Shown: positions 8,068 to 16,285 of the stretch, one piece after another
Layout: each line of letters begins with the position of its first letter
How positions within the stretch are numbered: position 1 is the stretch's first letter
From: an uncultured Eubacterium sp.
GTDB taxonomy: Bacteria; Bacillota; Clostridia; Lachnospirales; Lachnospiraceae
NCBI GenBank assembly: GCA_910584345.1
Contig: CAJTZX010000008.1
Location: 1-64,000, forward strand
Length of the DNA stretch: 64,000 nt
Direction: 5' to 3'
Program-made: the position numbers and the translations under genes
Notes under the pieces: generated by a model
What the model saw: only the letters and a program-made list of their open reading frames with translations
Told to the model about the DNA's origin: nothing
Database searches by the model: none

Positions 8068-8847
8068 ATGATTTTTGAAACGCATGCTCATTATGAAGAT
8101 GAAAAATTTAATGAAGATCGAGATACATTGCTTACATCCATGCGTACACATGGAATTGATAAAATAGTAAATGTAGGTTCTTCTCTGATAACTGTGAAAA
8201 AAAGTATTGAGCTGGCTGAGAAATATGATTTTATATATGCTGCAGTCGGTGTGCATCCAAGTGAGATAAAATGTTTGGATGAAGATGCATTGATTTGGTT
8301 AAGCAATCAGGCAAAACATCCTAGAGTAGTTGCGATTGGTGAGATTGGATTGGATTATTATTGGGATAAAGATGAAAATATCCAGAAAAAACAGCGTAAA
8401 TGGTTTCGAAAACAGCTTGTACTGGCGAAAAAAATGAATTTACCTGTCATCATTCATTCCAGAGAAGCTGCACAGGATACGCTTACAATCATGAAAGAAG
8501 CACATGAAATGCACATTCCTGGAGTTATTCATTGCTTTTCATATTCTTCTCAAATAGCTGAGCTATATGTGCAGATGGGATATTATATTGGCGTTGGAGG
8601 TGTAGTTACTTTTAAAAATGCGAAAAAATTAAAGGAAGCAGTAGAAAAAATACCATTAGAATATTTATTATTGGAAACGGATTGTCCTTATATGGCGCCA
8701 GAGCCATATCGCGGAAAAAGAAACAGTTCTTTATATCTTCCTTATATAGTGAAAAAAATTGCTGAGATAAAAGGAGTCACAGAGCAGCAGGTCATAGATG
8801 TGACGGAACAGAACGCTTATCGTATGTATCAGCTTCATCAAAGATAA
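8068..8847 (+). CDS. tatD: TatD family metal-dependent hydrolase (DNase)
   Basis: A 259-aa TIM-barrel metallohydrolase of the TatD/YcfH type, a 3'-5' exonuclease/DNase involved in DNA repair and RNA quality control in characterised members. Metal ligands: THAHYED at the N-terminus (HxH), AIGEIGLDYY near residue 93 (the Glu), PVIIHSREA (His), GVIHCFSY (His) and LETDCPYMAP (the final Asp). Length fits the family. The start ATG 8068 gives the usual MIFETHAH beginning. It sits in the conserved metG-tatD-rsmA order. Confidence 0.93.
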   Translation: MIFETHAHYEDEKFNEDRDTLLTSMRTHGIDKIVNVGSSLITVKKSIELAEKYDFIYAAVGVHPSEIKCLDEDALIWLSNQAKHPRVVAIGEIGLDYYWDKDENIQKKQRKWFRKQLVLAKKMNLPVIIHSREAAQDTLTIMKEAHEMHIPGVIHCFSYSSQIAELYVQMGYYIGVGGVVTFKNAKKLKEAVEKIPLEYLLLETDCPYMAPEPYRGKRNSSLYLPYIVKKIAEIKGVTEQQVIDVTEQNAYRMYQLHQR

Positions 8848-8892
8848 GAGGTCATTTTGTCGTATTGAAAGATTTGTTAAGGAAAGGAATTT

Positions 8893-9783
8893 ATGGGAGA
8901 ATTAATACAACCGCAGAAAACAGCTGAAGTTTTGCAAAAATATAAATTTCATTTTCAAAAAAAATTTGGACAAAATTTTTTGATTGACTCTCATGTTATG
9001 CATAAAATTATATCAGCAGCGTCTATTTCAGAAAATGAATTTATATTGGAAATTGGTCCTGGAATTGGTACAATGACACAGTTTCTTTGCGAACATGCAC
9101 GCTTTGTAACTGCAGTAGAGATAGATCGAAATCTGATTCCGATTTTGCAGGATACACTAAGCAGTTATCATAATGTGGATATTATCAATCGTGATATCTT
9201 AAAAGTAAATATCAGACAGCTTGCAAATGAAAAAAATGATGGAAAGCCGATGAAAGTTGTGGCGAATCTTCCCTATTATATTACAACACCGATTATTATG
9301 GGATTATTCGAAAGTCATGTGCCAATTGATAGTGTGACAGTTATGGTACAAAAGGAAGTAGCAGACCGAATGAAGGCTGAGCCAGGTACGAAAGATTTTG
9401 GAGCATTGTCATTGGCAGTACAATATTACGCAAAGCCCGAAATTGTAGCTCATGTGCCGCCAAACTGTTTTATGCCAAGGCCAAAGGTAGGGAGTGCGGT
9501 TATTTGTTTGAAATGTCATCAAATGCCGCCTGTACAAGTAAGAGATGAAAAGTTGTTATTTGATATTATTCGTGCATCTTTTAATCAACGAAGAAAGACG
9601 CTGGTAAATGGGTTAAGTCATTGTGCAACAATTAGGTTAGCAAAAGAAGAACTGCAATACTGTGTAGAAATGTTGGAATTGCCTGTATCTGTAAGAGGTG
9701 AGACTTTAACATTGCAACAATTTGCATGTCTTGCAGATAAAATTTATGAATACAGTCATTTTGGAAATAGGAGTGACATATAA
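8893..9783 (+). CDS. rsmA: 16S rRNA dimethyladenosine transferase
   Basis: A 296-aa SAM-dependent methyltransferase that dimethylates the two adjacent adenines in helix 45 of 16S rRNA late in 30S assembly. FGQNFLID is at residue 24, motif I ILEIGPGIGT near 54, and the catalytic NLPYYITTPI near 127. The C-terminal helical domain includes CFMPRPKVGSAV. The start is ATG 8893 with AAGGAAAGGA upstream. It ends in TAATG, which overlaps a three-codon open frame leading to the next gene. Confidence 0.97.
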   Translation: MGELIQPQKTAEVLQKYKFHFQKKFGQNFLIDSHVMHKIISAASISENEFILEIGPGIGTMTQFLCEHARFVTAVEIDRNLIPILQDTLSSYHNVDIINRDILKVNIRQLANEKNDGKPMKVVANLPYYITTPIIMGLFESHVPIDSVTVMVQKEVADRMKAEPGTKDFGALSLAVQYYAKPEIVAHVPPNCFMPRPKVGSAVICLKCHQMPPVQVRDEKLLFDIIRASFNQRRKTLVNGLSHCATIRLAKEELQYCVEMLELPVSVRGETLTLQQFACLADKIYEYSHFGNRSDI

Positions 9784-9790
9784 TGATAAC

Positions 9791-10672
9791 ATGATGGAAA
9801 GAATAAAAACGATGTTATCATTGATAATAATTATTATATGTTTGCCTTATCTTGTCACTTTTGTCGTTCAGGGAGATTTTATAAATGATTCCAGAGAAAA
9901 GGAGGTTAATGAAAGTCAGTCGGATGAGGATACGGAGCGTTTGATTTTGATGTTGGCCAGTGAAATGCCTGTCACGTATGAAAAAGAGGCGCTTAAGGCA
10001 CAGGCAGTGATCGCCAGAACAAATCTTGCATATGCGAGAGAAAACGATCAGGCAGAGCCGGAATATATTTCGCGTGAAAAATTGCGTGAAAATTTGGGAG
10101 GAAAAAAGTTTCAAAAATATTATGAATTGCTAAAAAATTGTGTAGAAGAGACGGAGCATGAAACGGTAACTTTTCAAAATAAAATTGTTCAGCTTCCATT
10201 TCATTATGTGAGTGCAGGTAAAACAAGAGAGAAAACAGATGAAAAAAAGAATGTATCTTATTTAAAGTCTGTGTCTAGTATGTCAGATATCAGAAGTGAA
10301 CAGTTTTTAAAAATAGAATTTTATACGAAAAAGCAGTTTTACAATAAATTAAGATCTGCATTTCCAGAGCTTGCATTTTCAAAAGATTCTGTTGAAAAAA
10401 TGGCAATTGCCAAAGAGCGTGACAGTGCGTCTTATGTACTTGTTGTACAACTACCTGGAAAAAAAATAACAGGGGAAGAATTCAGAAATTTATTTGTATT
10501 AAATTCTACATGTTTTTCTATCAAAGAAGTAGATAATGAAATACGTATTGTAACGAAAGGCTATGGACAAGGCTATGGAATGAGTCAGTATGGAGCAAAC
10601 GAAATGGCAAAAGAAGGAAGCAGTTATAAACAGATTTTAGAGTATTATTATTCAGGAATAACAATATCATAA
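9791..10672 (+). CDS. SpoIID/LytB-domain protein
   Basis: A 293-aa membrane-anchored protein. An N-terminal helix (about residues 8-30) is followed by the SpoIID domain. ASEMPVTYEKEALKAQAV holds the Glu that is catalytic in SpoIID lytic transglycosylases, and GYGQGYGMSQYGANEMA near the C-terminus is the family signature. SpoIID trims peptidoglycan during forespore engulfment, and this protein is likely a sporulation or wall-remodelling enzyme. The start is uncertain. ATG 9791 or 9794 lacks a good ribosome site; AGGAG at 9769-9773 is placed for ATG 9783, which opens only a three-codon frame ending at 9794. Translation is probably coupled to rsmA. Confidence 0.82.
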   Translation: MMERIKTMLSLIIIIICLPYLVTFVVQGDFINDSREKEVNESQSDEDTERLILMLASEMPVTYEKEALKAQAVIARTNLAYARENDQAEPEYISREKLRENLGGKKFQKYYELLKNCVEETEHETVTFQNKIVQLPFHYVSAGKTREKTDEKKNVSYLKSVSSMSDIRSEQFLKIEFYTKKQFYNKLRSAFPELAFSKDSVEKMAIAKERDSASYVLVVQLPGKKITGEEFRNLFVLNSTCFSIKEVDNEIRIVTKGYGQGYGMSQYGANEMAKEGSSYKQILEYYYSGITIS

Positions 10673-10821
10673 AAATATATTTTGTATCTTAAAAAGACTA
10701 AAAGAATATTATGAAAAACTATCTTAAAAGATAATTTTGTATTCAATAACAATTGATAGATGGAATAGTATTTTATTTGTTGCATAAATATATTTAAAAT
10801 TGGATACATAGGTTTTTTCTT

Positions 10822-11349
10822 ATGAAACTGCTTTTATTTTTATCAAATACAATCATTCCATTGCTTATTTTTTATATTGTTGGAACCGGGTTATTACAAA
10901 AGCAGAATATTTATGAAGAATTTATTCATGGTGCTGAAGATGGATTTCGTACGGTCATTAAAATAATGCCTACATTGATTGGGTTAATGGTAGCAGTGGG
11001 TATTTTACGTGCTTCTGGTTTTTTGGATGCAGTTTCGTCGGTATTTAGTAACATTATTAGCAGTAAGATGATTCCTGGTGAAATTATTCCGGTGTTTGTA
11101 ATCCGCCTTTTTTCAAATTCTGCTGCTACTGGTCTGGTGCTGGATATATTTAAAAAATACGGTACAGATTCCATGCTGGGCTATATCAGTTCCATCATGA
11201 TGAGTTCTACAGAAACGGTATTTTATACAATGTCTGTTTATTTTATGTCTGCAAATATCAAAAAGACGCGCTGGACACTTTCAGGAGCAATGTTGGCAAC
11301 GATTGCAGGGACAATTGCAAGTGTTCTATTGGCAAAACAATTGCAATAA
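10822..11349 (+). CDS. spmB: Spore maturation protein B
   Basis: A 175-aa membrane protein of the nucleoside-recognition/Gate domain family. It has about four to five hydrophobic segments and the family stretch IMPTLIGLMVAVGILRASG. SpmA and SpmB act together in dehydration of the spore core. Length equals B. subtilis SpmB. The start is ATG 10822, with only a weak ribosome site. No spmA is present upstream; the 149 bp before it are AT-rich and hold no gene. The partner may lie elsewhere in the genome. Confidence 0.88.
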   Translation: MKLLLFLSNTIIPLLIFYIVGTGLLQKQNIYEEFIHGAEDGFRTVIKIMPTLIGLMVAVGILRASGFLDAVSSVFSNIISSKMIPGEIIPVFVIRLFSNSAATGLVLDIFKKYGTDSMLGYISSIMMSSTETVFYTMSVYFMSANIKKTRWTLSGAMLATIAGTIASVLLAKQLQ

Positions 11350-11401
11350 TCATTAGTTGTTATATTTGAAATATTAGAAATATTAGAAAGAAGGATAAAA
11401 T

Positions 11402-12130
11402 ATGTCATCGGAAAAATTATTACTGTTGCAGAAAATGATCTCAGATTCAGATAATATTGTATTTTTTGGTGGAGCAGGAGTTTCTACTGAAAGCGGAATA
11501 CCAGATTTTAGAAGTGTGGATGGATTATATAATCAAACATATGATTTTCCGCCGGAAACAATTTTAAGCCATACTTTTTATCTTCGCAATACAGAAGAAT
11601 TTTACCGCTTTTATCATGATAAAATGTTATGTTTAGACGCAAAGCCGAATGCTGCGCATAGAAAACTGGCACAGTTGGAGCAGGCAGGAAAGTTAAAGGC
11701 AGTCATTACGCAAAATATTGACGGACTCCATCAGCTGGCAGGCAGTAGAGAAGTATTAGAACTGCATGGAAGTGTACACCGCAATTATTGCAGAAAATGT
11801 GCGAAGCAATTTGATGCTTTTTATATGAAAAATCATACAGGAGTTCCGCTTTGTGATGAATGTGGCGGAGATATTAAACCAGATGTTGTATTGTATGAAG
11901 AAGGTTTGGATACGCAGACGATGCAAAAGGCAGTCATGTATCTTACAAAAGCGGATGTGCTCATAATAGGAGGAACTTCTTTGGCAGTATATCCGGCAGC
12001 CGGACTCATTGACTATTATAGAGGAAATAAGCTTGTATTGATTAATAAATCAGCTACGCCAATGGACAAGCGTGCAGATTTGCTGATTCAAGGCAGTATT
12101 GGAGAAATATTTTCTCAAATTGAAGTTTGA
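11402..12130 (+). CDS. cobB: NAD-dependent protein deacylase (sirtuin)
   Basis: A 242-aa sirtuin that removes acyl groups from lysines using NAD+. GAGVSTESGIPDFRS (residues 20-34) binds NAD. TQNIDGLHQLAG and the catalytic His in ELHGSVH are present. Four zinc cysteines occur as CRKC and CDEC. GGTSLAVYPAAG binds the cofactor. Length is typical of the bacterial class. The start is ATG 11402 with AGAAAGGA upstream. It could act on acetylated metabolic enzymes such as acetyl-CoA synthetase, but no such target is nearby. Confidence 0.95.
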   Translation: MSSEKLLLLQKMISDSDNIVFFGGAGVSTESGIPDFRSVDGLYNQTYDFPPETILSHTFYLRNTEEFYRFYHDKMLCLDAKPNAAHRKLAQLEQAGKLKAVITQNIDGLHQLAGSREVLELHGSVHRNYCRKCAKQFDAFYMKNHTGVPLCDECGGDIKPDVVLYEEGLDTQTMQKAVMYLTKADVLIIGGTSLAVYPAAGLIDYYRGNKLVLINKSATPMDKRADLLIQGSIGEIFSQIEV

Positions 12131-12149
12131 TCGTAGAAAGGGATAATTC

Positions 12150-12344
12150 ATGGATATTGAACCAGGAGATATCTTAAAATTAAAAAAGAAACATCCATGC
12201 GGCAGTTTTGAATGGGAAGTTCTTCGTATAGGTGCAGATTTTCGTCTGAAATGTATAGGCTGCGGACATCAGATTATGATACCCCGAAGCCAGGCAGAAA
12301 AAAATGTAAAAAAAATCAAAAAACAACTTGCAAATAATGAATAA
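12150..12344 (+). CDS. DUF951 family protein (YyzM-like)
   Basis: A 64-aa protein of the DUF951 family, seen in B. subtilis as YyzM. Family features are DILKLKKKHPCG, WEVLRIGADFRLKC and CGHQIMIPRS, with three cysteines (KKHPCGS, LKCIGC) that may bind metal. Function is unknown. In Firmicutes it regularly lies beside rpsF/ychF-type genes, as here just before rpsF. The start is ATG 12150 with AAAGGGAT upstream, 19 bp after the sirtuin stop. Confidence 0.9.
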   Translation: MDIEPGDILKLKKKHPCGSFEWEVLRIGADFRLKCIGCGHQIMIPRSQAEKNVKKIKKQLANNE

Positions 12345-12383
12345 TCATGATATCATTTGTATTCGTGATATGATAAATTCCTT

Positions 12384-12405
12384 GCTTTTTCCAAAAGGAA
12401 AAGGC
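12384..12405 (+). other. Small hairpin in the rpsF leader
   Basis: A 9-bp stem (gctttttcc / ggaaaaggc) with an AAAA loop ends ten bases before the AAAAGGAGG ribosome site of rpsF. In many bacteria the rpsF mRNA leader binds S6:S18. Whether this hairpin serves that role is not visible, and the typical bulged CCG element was not recognised. Confidence 0.35.
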
Positions 12406-12432
12406 CAGAGACCAAAAGGAGGTACAATTCGC

Positions 12433-12723
12433 ATGAACAAGTATGAATTAGCGCTCGTTGTGAATGCTAAAATCGAAGATGATGCGAGAGCAGCAGTAGT
12501 TGAGAAGGCAAAAGAGTATGTAACTCGTGCCGGAGGTACAATTACCGAAGTGGAAGAATGGGGCAAAAAGAAATTAGCTTATGAAATCCAGAAAATGGGT
12601 GATGGCTTTTTCTATTTTATCCAGTTTGAAGCATCTGCATCTGCACCAGCACAGATCGAGCAGAAAGTCCGTATTATGGATAACGTTCTTCGATTCTTAT
12701 GTGTTCGTAAAGACGAGGCATAA
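12433..12723 (+). CDS. rpsF: 30S ribosomal protein S6
   Basis: A 96-aa ribosomal protein of the 30S platform that pairs with S18. Typical S6 features are KYELALVVNAKIEDD at the start and MDNVLRFLCVR at the end. ATG 12433 is chosen because AAAAGGAGG (12414-12422) is correctly spaced and the length matches S6; a longer in-frame reading upstream is not supported. It is the first gene of the conserved rpsF-ssb-rpsR operon. Confidence 0.97.
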   Translation: MNKYELALVVNAKIEDDARAAVVEKAKEYVTRAGGTITEVEEWGKKKLAYEIQKMGDGFFYFIQFEASASAPAQIEQKVRIMDNVLRFLCVRKDEA

Positions 12724-12743
12724 TCGATAAAGGAGATCGTAGT

Positions 12744-13199
12744 ATGAATAAAGTAATACTTATGGGACGATTGACAAGAGATCCTGAGATACGTTATTCT
12801 CAGGGAGAACAGTCAACGGCAGTTGCCAGATATACATTAGCAGTAGACAGACGTTTTGTAAGAAATAATGGCGGAGACCAGCAGACAGCTGATTTTATAA
12901 ACTGTGTAGCATTTGGGCGTTCTGCAGAGTTTGCTGAAAAATATTTCCGTAAAGGATTGAAAATTATAGTAACTGGCCGTATTCAAACTGGCAGTTATAC
13001 AAATCGGGACGGACAGAAAGTGTATACGACGGATGTTGTTGCTGAAGATCAGGAGTTTGCAGAGAGTAAAAATGCTAATTCCGGATCAGATAATTTTGGC
13101 GGTGGATTTACACCGGCAGACAGGCCGTCACCTAGTGCAGCGGGCGATGGCTTTATGAATATTCCAGATGGAATAGATGAAGAGTTACCATTTAATTAG
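12744..13199 (+). CDS. ssb: Single-stranded DNA-binding protein
   Basis: A 151-aa protein with an N-terminal OB fold (residues 1-105: MNKVILMGRLTRDPEIRY, FINCVAFGRSAEF) that coats single-stranded DNA in replication and repair. A glycine- and Asn-rich linker follows. The acidic tip reads DEELPFN. In most SSBs the chain ends in Pro-Phe and that carboxylate docks partner proteins; here an Asn follows. The start is ATG 12744 with AAAGGAGAT upstream. It lies between rpsF and rpsR in the usual operon. Confidence 0.96.
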   Translation: MNKVILMGRLTRDPEIRYSQGEQSTAVARYTLAVDRRFVRNNGGDQQTADFINCVAFGRSAEFAEKYFRKGLKIIVTGRIQTGSYTNRDGQKVYTTDVVAEDQEFAESKNANSGSDNFGGGFTPADRPSPSAAGDGFMNIPDGIDEELPFN

Positions 13200-13242
13200 C
13201 GAGCCGGCGGACAAGGCTGGATTTTAACAGGAGGTAATAGTC

Positions 13243-13500
13243 ATGGCTTTCAATAGAAATGAGAGAAGCGACAACCCTCGCAGAAGAACCATGCACAGAA
13301 GAAAAAAAGTATGTGTATTCTGCGGGAAAGACAACGTGATTGATTATAAAGATGTAAATAAGTTAAAAAGATATATTTCTGAAAGAGGGAAAATTCTTCC
13401 AAGAAGAATTACAGGAAACTGTGCAAAGCATCAGAGAGCTCTTACAGCAGCGATCAAGAGAGCGCGCCATGTGGCATTGATGCCATACGTGCAGGATTAA
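13243..13500 (+). CDS. rpsR: 30S ribosomal protein S18
   Basis: An 85-aa S18 protein. CVFCGKDNVIDYKDVNKL is followed by the conserved LPRRITGNCAKHQRAL and IKRARHVALMPY. The CxxC and GNC cysteines suggest the zinc-type S18 variant. It forms a heterodimer with S6. The start is ATG 13243 with ACAGGAGGT upstream. It is the last gene of rpsF-ssb-rpsR and is followed by a strong terminator. Confidence 0.97.
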   Translation: MAFNRNERSDNPRRRTMHRRKKVCVFCGKDNVIDYKDVNKLKRYISERGKILPRRITGNCAKHQRALTAAIKRARHVALMPYVQD

Positions 13501-13510
13501 GAAAGACAGA

Positions 13511-13541
13511 CCACCACATGGACATCCGTGTGGTGGTTTTT
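13511..13541 (+). terminator. Terminator after rpsR
   Basis: A 12-bp stem (ccaccacatgga / tccgtgtggtgg) with a minimal loop is followed by TTTTT. Confidence 0.93.
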
Positions 13542-13563
13542 GCATAAAGAAAAGGAAAAAAAT

Positions 13564-14541
13564 ATGAATCCATTACAGTTAGTAGAGCTTTTAAAAGGCC
13601 ATAAAAATTATATTCAGACTCATAATTATCCGGATCCGGATGCTGTTGCAAGTGCATATGGACTGCAGTATTTTTTAAGATGTCATGGTGTGGATGCTCA
13701 AATTTGTTATGATGGCAAAGTGGAAAAACTGAGTACAAAGAAGATGTTTGAAGTATTTGAAATTGATGTATTGACTGCGGACAGCATCCAGGATATGACA
13801 GCAGAGGATTATATTGTTGCCGTGGATTCCCAGAAATATAATGCAAATCTGACAGATTTAATTGGTGATGAAGTCGCATGTATCGATCATCACCCAACAT
13901 TTTTTGAGTGTACGTATCAGTATGGGGATATACGTAAAACGGGTGCATGTTCCACACTCATTGCCGAATATTTTTATAAGACGCATACGCCATTGCATCC
14001 GTCTGTTGCCGCTGCGCTTGCTTATGGGATTAAGATGGATACAGCTGATTTTATCAGAGGGGTTACAGAACTTGATCTGGATATGTTTGCATATGTGTAT
14101 AAACAGGCAGATGTGGATAAACTAAGGACAATGTATCACGATGTGTTAGAGCTGGATGATTTGAAAGCTTATGGCGCTGCCATTGATAACATTTATATTA
14201 ATGATGGTGTTGGTTTTGCCTGGATTCCATTGGATTGTCCGGATGCTTTAATAGCAATTATTTCTGACTTTATATTGTCATTGAATGTTGTGGATGTATC
14301 CATTGTATATGCCGTTCGTAAAGATGGGATAAAATTTTCCGTACGCAGTGAGCGAAAAGATCTGGATGCAGGAAAAATGGTTGCTGTAGTATTAAAAAAT
14401 TGCGGAAATGGGGGAGGACATCATGGAATGGCAGGAGGGTTTATCCCAAAAGAAAACTTAGACCGTGTAGATGGAATGCATGCACGGATTGAAGAAGCAT
14501 TTATGAGTCAGATTCGATTAATGAAAAGGGGAAATCAATGA
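13564..14541 (+). CDS. DHH/DHHA1 phosphoesterase (NrnA/Pde2-like)
   Basis: A 325-aa cytoplasmic phosphoesterase. DHH motifs: YPDPDAVASAYGLQY (residues 21-36), VAVDSQKYN, CIDHHPT, and the DHHA1 motif GNGGGHHGMAGGF near residue 285. Proteins of this size and architecture degrade nanoRNA, pAp or pApA, the product of c-di-AMP hydrolysis. A gdpP-type gene lies two genes downstream, so action on pApA is a reasonable inference, not proof. ATG 13564 is chosen because AAAGGA precedes it and an earlier in-frame start would lie inside the terminator. Its stop overlaps the next start (ATGA). Confidence 0.88.
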   Translation: MNPLQLVELLKGHKNYIQTHNYPDPDAVASAYGLQYFLRCHGVDAQICYDGKVEKLSTKKMFEVFEIDVLTADSIQDMTAEDYIVAVDSQKYNANLTDLIGDEVACIDHHPTFFECTYQYGDIRKTGACSTLIAEYFYKTHTPLHPSVAAALAYGIKMDTADFIRGVTELDLDMFAYVYKQADVDKLRTMYHDVLELDDLKAYGAAIDNIYINDGVGFAWIPLDCPDALIAIISDFILSLNVVDVSIVYAVRKDGIKFSVRSERKDLDAGKMVAVVLKNCGNGGGHHGMAGGFIPKENLDRVDGMHARIEEAFMSQIRLMKRGNQ

Positions 14542-16190
14542 AAAAAATAACTGGAAAGATTGTTTTAACAGTAATCATTCTTATAGCTGTCGGAATTTAT
14601 TATTATGTAGCTCTGCCTGCAATTAATATCCACGCGGCAGGTTTTTGGACTACTTTAGGACTTTTGATCGCATTTGTAACGATTATTCATGCAATTACTC
14701 AACTGCGGAAAAGGTCGAAAGATAATGTGATACCTTTGAAATCTGCGGAAATTCAACTAAAGGAAATGAAAGGTGTGAAATTTGGCGCCGGATTATTTTT
14801 ACTCACATTATTGATATTCGCAATAGGCAATCTGTTGTCTTCTCCAATTATAAATGCAAATAAATATCAAAAGCTGATGGAAGTAAAGGAAAGTGATTTT
14901 ACAGAAGATATACAGCAGACAAACTATAATACAATACCTCTTTTAGATAAAGATTCAGCAGAGCTGCTAGGAAACCGGAAAATGGGCAGTATGGTAGATA
15001 TGGTATCTCAGTTTGAAGTAGGGTCTGATTATACACAAATAAATTATAACGACACGCCTGTGCGCGTTACACCACTTGTATATGCCAATGAAATTAAATG
15101 GTTAACAAATCAAAAGTCGGGTATTCCTGCATATATCAGGATTGACATGGCTACACAGAATACAGAATGCGTCAAGTTGGAAAAAGCGATTAAATATTCT
15201 AAGTCTGAATATTTTAATCGTAATATCTATCGTCATTTACGTTTCCATTATCCAACCTATATTTTTGACGATCAGATTTTCTTTGAAATCGATGATGAGG
15301 GAACTCCGTACTGGGTATGTCCGGTAAAGAAGTTCAATATTGGTTTGTTTGGTGGTCAAACAGTTGGTAATGTAGTGTTATGCAATGCAGTTACAGGTGA
15401 ATGTACGGATTATCCAGTAGAGAAGGTACCAAATTGGATTGATAAAGTATACTCTGCAGAATTACTCACAGAATTGTATAATTACTATGGTATTTATAAA
15501 CATGGCTTTTTTAATAGTATTCTTGGACAAAAAGATTGTCTGAAAGCTACAAACGGTTATAATTATATTGCACTGGATGATGATGTATGGGTATATACAG
15601 GCGTTACGTCTGTGAGCGGAGATCAGTCTAATGTTGGATTTGTCCTGATGAATCAGCGAACAATGGAAACAAAATATTATAAGATTGAAGGAGCAATTGA
15701 AGATTCTGCAATGTCTTCTGCAGAAGGACAGGTTCAAAATCTCGGATATCAGGCGACATTTCCGTTGCTGTTAAATATTTCTGATCAACCGACTTACTTT
15801 ATGGCGCTAAAGGACGGCGCCGGCCTTGTTAAGAAATATGCAATGGTCAACGTTCAAAAATATCAGTGGGTTGCAATTGGAGATACAGTGAAAGAATGTG
15901 AAAAAGCATATGTGTCATTGCTCGCTACGAATGGAATCTCTGAGGTAAAAGAGAATTCTGATATTTTTGAAACAATATCTGGAAAAATATCAGCAATCGC
16001 TCCAATTGTGATAGAAGGAAATACACATTATTATATAGCACTTGAAAATTCTGACCGGTTATTTGATATAAATATGTCTGATGAGAATTTAATTGCTATT
16101 ATCCGATATCAGATAGGAGATATGATTGAACTGACATATTCCCCGGAAGAAAATGGACTACAGACTGTGACACAGATTAAGAGGATGTAA
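14538..16190 (+). CDS. Uncharacterised membrane protein, coupled to DHH gene
   Basis: A 550-aa protein I do not recognise. Three hydrophobic helices are visible: about residues 6-26, 33-55 and 83-103. The remaining 440 residues are soluble and rich in beta-type segments and aromatic residues, ending in a small domain (about 475-550) that resembles an OB-like barrel in its strand pattern. By the charge rule most of the chain could lie outside the membrane, but this is not settled. It starts in an ATGA overlap with the DHH gene, so the two are translated together. It is followed by gdpP. The position suggests a link to c-di-AMP or envelope control. Confidence 0.75.
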   Translation: MKKITGKIVLTVIILIAVGIYYYVALPAINIHAAGFWTTLGLLIAFVTIIHAITQLRKRSKDNVIPLKSAEIQLKEMKGVKFGAGLFLLTLLIFAIGNLLSSPIINANKYQKLMEVKESDFTEDIQQTNYNTIPLLDKDSAELLGNRKMGSMVDMVSQFEVGSDYTQINYNDTPVRVTPLVYANEIKWLTNQKSGIPAYIRIDMATQNTECVKLEKAIKYSKSEYFNRNIYRHLRFHYPTYIFDDQIFFEIDDEGTPYWVCPVKKFNIGLFGGQTVGNVVLCNAVTGECTDYPVEKVPNWIDKVYSAELLTELYNYYGIYKHGFFNSILGQKDCLKATNGYNYIALDDDVWVYTGVTSVSGDQSNVGFVLMNQRTMETKYYKIEGAIEDSAMSSAEGQVQNLGYQATFPLLLNISDQPTYFMALKDGAGLVKKYAMVNVQKYQWVAIGDTVKECEKAYVSLLATNGISEVKENSDIFETISGKISAIAPIVIEGNTHYYIALENSDRLFDINMSDENLIAIIRYQIGDMIELTYSPEENGLQTVTQIKRM

Positions 16191-16285
16191 GTAAAATCCT
16201 TTGAAATCGCTTTTAAAACTCTTTCCTTAAGGTGCGTAACATGGTATAATAGATACTATCTTTGTGGAAAGGTAAATCTGCAGAA

